The position numbers and the translations under genes were made by a program. The notes below the pieces were generated by a model. The model was given only the letters and a program-made list of their open reading frames with translations, ran no database searches and was not told where the DNA came from. 64,000 nucleotides of DNA from Pseudomonas fluorescens Q2-87. Its GTDB lineage: Bacteria; Pseudomonadota; Gammaproteobacteria; Pseudomonadales; Pseudomonadaceae. The stretch lies in assembly GCF_000281895.1 (NCBI RefSeq), contig NZ_CM001558.1, positions 4,034,556 to 4,098,555 on the forward strand. Direction: 5' to 3'. Shown here piece by piece: positions 59,688-64,000 of this stretch; position 1 is the first letter of the stretch; each line of letters starts with the position of its first letter.

Positions 59688-60076
59688 GCCTTTCGGCAGA
59701 TATTCGCAACGGCTCGTTTGCACAGCTTTGCTTGAGGCTGACACGAGCCTGAACCAAGGCGCCCCGCGCCGAAGAAGACTTATAAGCCGGCGCGGTTCAG
59801 GAGTGCAGGTCATGCCCTTCGTTTTCAAGTAGCGGGCCAGCAGTCGAGCATCCAGCGCATCAGTTTTGGCCCGTACGTTCACGCCCTTGCGGTAATGGCT
59901 GAGCTCATAACCACCGACCATATGGATCACACAGCCGCCCCGCATGAACCAGATCGGTGAACTTCTGGTGATAGATGTTGCTGGCTTCGATGGCCACTCC
60001 CACTGGCGCGAACAAGGCCTTGAGCCATTTCTTGACCGCCGATTTGTTGTTGGGAATCGTCTCAAGCCGATCTCCC
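59688..60076 (-). pseudogene. IS110-family transposase remnant, frameshifted and truncated
   Basis: Read on the minus strand, pieces of an IS110-type DEDD transposase appear in different frames. Frame one gives ETIPNNKSAVKKWLKALF and VAIEASNIYHQKFTDLVHAG. A second frame gives VGGYELSHYRKGVNVRAKTD then ALDARLLARYLKTKG. A later piece gives GALVQARVSLKQSCANEPLR in another frame. At least two frameshifts and loss of both ends make it non-functional. It marks past mobile-element activity next to the AT-rich gene. Confidence 0.85.
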
Positions 60077-60351
60077 TTGGATGAACGGAGGAGGAGTGAA
60101 ATCTCCCACGGCCTGTACTGCGCTAACAGTCAGAAGCAGACTTTGTCCCTTCTCCTCCCTTCAAGTCCTACCTTACAAGCGGGCTTGCTCACGAAAGCGC
60201 CGGCACACGCAACATGAACGCCTACACCCTACACTTTTAACTAACCCCGAATCATTGTCGACGTTAGATCCTAGCAGCAAGAGCGGCGAAAATTAATCTT
60301 TCGGCGACAGGATTGAACACTCAGAGGTCGTTATGCTTGAACAGCAATTAA
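60077..60351. repeat. Intergenic region with a degenerate class B REP half
   Basis: ACAAGCGGGCTTGCTCACGAAAG (60175-60197) is a damaged class B copy. No gene or clear insertion-sequence end is visible in the rest. Confidence 0.5.
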
Positions 60352-60702
60352 TCACGACGAAGTATTACAAACTACTACTGGGCAGAATGGTCCATACTCG
60401 CCATTAAGCGCCTGGGCCCGAACTTGAACATTGAAGTACACCGGCCTGGAGCCACCACTGACGCCTATTTCATGGCGGTACCAACCACGATGGTCCGGCC
60501 GGACTGTGGTGGCGGGGACAAACTGCCCCTGCCCAGTAGACACGGCGGTCACTCTGAACGTATGAGCGGCAATCTGGTCGGGGCGGACGTTATCCGATAT
60601 TTGCCAGGCCAATATAATTGTGTAAGTGCTTTGTCCTGCCTGGGAAAGCCTCCGGGGCACATTGGGAATGGTCGTCGCCTTATCCATCTGATCGTGTTTC
60701 AT
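60352..60702 (-). CDS. Small orphan protein, possibly fibronectin-III-like
   Basis: The ATG at 60702 has a clear ribosome-binding site (GGAGAATTTT), giving 116 residues starting MKHDQMDKATTIPNVPRRL. No signal peptide. The pattern of strands TYTIILAWQIS, HTFRVTAV and VYFNVQVRAQALNGEYG resembles one fibronectin type III or similar beta-sandwich domain. I do not recognise a family. It stands alone in the accessory patch, so a role with a lost partner is possible. Confidence 0.55.
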   Translation of the reverse strand: MKHDQMDKATTIPNVPRRLSQAGQSTYTIILAWQISDNVRPDQIAAHTFRVTAVSTGQGQFVPATTVRPDHRGWYRHEIGVSGGSRPVYFNVQVRAQALNGEYGPFCPVVVCNTSS

Positions 60703-60868
60703 AAAATTCTCCATAATAAATATAGCCATCATCCATGGCGGCCTTAGAGTAAAGGAAAGCTAGAATATAAAACCACCGTCAAAACAAATGGCATCACTTT
60801 AACTTCGTCCAGCCTCTTATCGAGCGTCGACTCTTTATCTGGCGAGCAAAACTTCCTGCTTGAGCAAA

Positions 60869-62029
60869 CTACAACAGCACCCCATCCGCCCGACCACCCT
60901 CCTCCTGGATCACCAGATGGATGAAGTGCAGCTTGGTAATCACCGCGGCCGGTACGACGAATGGGTAGAAATCCGGTTGACCCATGCTGCGAGACAGTTC
61001 GTTGAGCATGCCGGCCAATTCGATCCAGGCGTTAACGAACGAGAGGAAGGCCGCACCGCCAGCGTGCCCGGAATCGTATAGGGTTTCGGGTGGGAACGGC
61101 TGGTAGTCGAAGTCCATTTCGCGGGCGCTCATGCCGAATCCCAGCGCGGTGTCCACTGCGTCCATCATGTGCAGGTAATGCGCCCAGGTTTCCGCCCAAT
61201 CTTCCCAGGGATGCATAGTGGCGTAGGCGCTGACGTAACGGGTTTGCCAGTCCAGCGGCGCGCCTTGCTGGTAGTGGCGCTCCAAGGCGTCGGCATAGCT
61301 GGCGCGCTCGTCGCCGAACAGCTGGCGAAAGGGTTCGAGCCAGTGACCGTTGGCGATCAATCGATCCCAGTAGTAGTGCCCCACTTCATGACGAAAATGC
61401 CCAAGCAAGGTGCGATATGGCTCGCGCATCTGCTGGCGCACGTGCTCGCGATGAGCATCATCCGCCTCCTTGATATCGAGGGTGATCAGGCCGCTGGCAT
61501 GGCCGGTCGTCGGCGGCGTGCCGTCAGGGTCAACGCCAATGAAATCGAAGGCCAGGCCGGTGTTTTCATCGACGGTTTTCGGAATGACCGGCAAACCGAG
61601 AGTGATCAGTTGCGCCACCATCCGGCGCTTGGCGGTTTCCACCTTGCGCCAACGCTCAGGGTTCTCCGGGATCGACAGGTCTGGAATGGTCCGATTCAGG
61701 CTACAGGCGATACACAAGGTGTCGCGCCCGTTGTCCGGCAGCAGCCAGTTGCATGACGCCGCCGTGTCGAGATTGGCGCAGCGGCGAAACAGCCCGGCTT
61801 GCGGGTCGGCGTCCAGGGTCCACGTGTCGGATCGTTCGCCGGGTTGCAAGGACGACAGGCGACTCTGCTCAGGCTGATAGCCCAGCGCCGCCAGGCAGGC
61901 CAGGCATTGGCTATTGCGGAAAAACAGCGACTGGCCGCAGCGACACGGCCATATCTTGCTGTTGCGTGAGCGGTCGCCCATGAAAGGTGCGGCGATGCGT
62001 GAGCTCAGTTGTTCGAAGAAGCGGTACAT
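60869..62029 (-). CDS. Putative zinc-binding metallopeptidase (DUF2248-like)
   Basis: The 386-residue protein starts at MYRFFEQLSSRIAAPFMG (GGAGAGAC upstream). An N-terminal zinc-ribbon region has CRCG and CLAC, then C-x-N pairs further on (CANLD, CNWL, CIAC). The body has the metallopeptidase motif HFRHEVGHYYWDRL (HExxH) near residue 212 and a later conserved EDWAETWAHYLH that may supply the third ligand. Substrate unknown. It lies between ligA and the accessory patch, same strand as ligA but separated by a REP element. Confidence 0.82.
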   Translation of the reverse strand: MYRFFEQLSSRIAAPFMGDRSRNSKIWPCRCGQSLFFRNSQCLACLAALGYQPEQSRLSSLQPGERSDTWTLDADPQAGLFRRCANLDTAASCNWLLPDNGRDTLCIACSLNRTIPDLSIPENPERWRKVETAKRRMVAQLITLGLPVIPKTVDENTGLAFDFIGVDPDGTPPTTGHASGLITLDIKEADDAHREHVRQQMREPYRTLLGHFRHEVGHYYWDRLIANGHWLEPFRQLFGDERASYADALERHYQQGAPLDWQTRYVSAYATMHPWEDWAETWAHYLHMMDAVDTALGFGMSAREMDFDYQPFPPETLYDSGHAGGAAFLSFVNAWIELAGMLNELSRSMGQPDFYPFVVPAAVITKLHFIHLVIQEEGGRADGVLL

Positions 62030-62119
62030 GGCGGTCTCTCCCTGGAGCCTGCAAGACTAGATCATCGCCACGTCCTGATCGTTCCGCGTCGCGTCAGACG
62101 GTTTTTACGACGGCTGCGC

Positions 62120-62148
62120 CGCCGAGCGGGAGCAAACTCCCTCGCCAC
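62120..62148. repeat. Solitary REP element, class A
   Basis: GCGGGAGCAAACTCCCTCGCCAC, spanning about 62125-62147, matches the class A core with one change. It lies just past the ligA stop. Confidence 0.75.
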
Positions 62149-62152
62149 ACGA

Positions 62153-64000
<1,848 letters not shown>

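Overview
The window is a stretch of Pseudomonas chromosome. Gene order and protein sequences point to the P. fluorescens group: psrA-lexA-sulA, topA, fadBA, two tandem cbb3 oxidase operons followed by ccoGHIS-hemN-anr-apt, then recR, ybaB, dnaX and ligA. Coding density is high and GC-rich. Many intergenic gaps carry short REP-type inverted repeats of two sequence classes. Coordinates are window positions; psrA (left) and ligA (right) are cut by the window edges.

Layout. 1-2.3 kb: psrA, lexA and sulA, with paired PsrA-type and LexA-type operators between psrA and lexA. 2.4-6.2 kb: small conserved genes and topA. 6.2-10.5 kb: the fadBA beta-oxidation operon, then a 490-bp gap holding a plus-strand terminator with no gene in front of it (candidate small RNA). 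10.6-20.7 kb: universal stress protein, Uup-type ABC-F ATPase, soluble lytic transglycosylase, an ABC exporter, pdxB and a MATE exporter. 20.7-28.4 kb: tusA-like gene, rlmM, acnA, a CPBP membrane protein, an aer-like chemoreceptor and an alpha/beta hydrolase. 28.5-35.4 kb: ccoNOQP twice. 35.5-41.2 kb: an accessory insertion made of a Phd/VapC-type toxin-antitoxin pair and an Rhs polymorphic toxin with a WHH-nuclease tip and SUKH-type immunity gene. 41.5-49.4 kb: ccoG, ccoH, ccoI, ccoS, a SafE-family gene, hemN and anr. 49.4-54.5 kb: apt, recR, an MDR oxidoreductase, ybaB and dnaX. 54.7-57.1 kb: a periplasmic binding protein and a PAS-GGDEF-EAL protein. 57.4-60.9 kb: a second accessory patch with an XRE regulator, an AT-rich orphan gene, the SRP RNA gene ffs, an IS110-type transposase remnant and a small orphan gene. 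60.9-64 kb: a putative zinc metallopeptidase and ligA.

Functional logic. The central block is a low-oxygen respiration module: two cbb3 oxidases, their assembly and copper-supply genes, anaerobic coproporphyrinogen oxidase (HemN) and the oxygen sensor Anr. ANR boxes precede the first cco operon, ccoG and hemN. A second motif, GCGAC-N5-G(T/A)CG, resembling RegA/PrrA/RoxR sites, occurs upstream of the second cco operon (twice), ccoG and anr. This suggests division of labour between an Anr-driven and a redox-regulator-driven oxidase. The toxin island sits between ccoP and ccoG, which are adjacent in P. aeruginosa.
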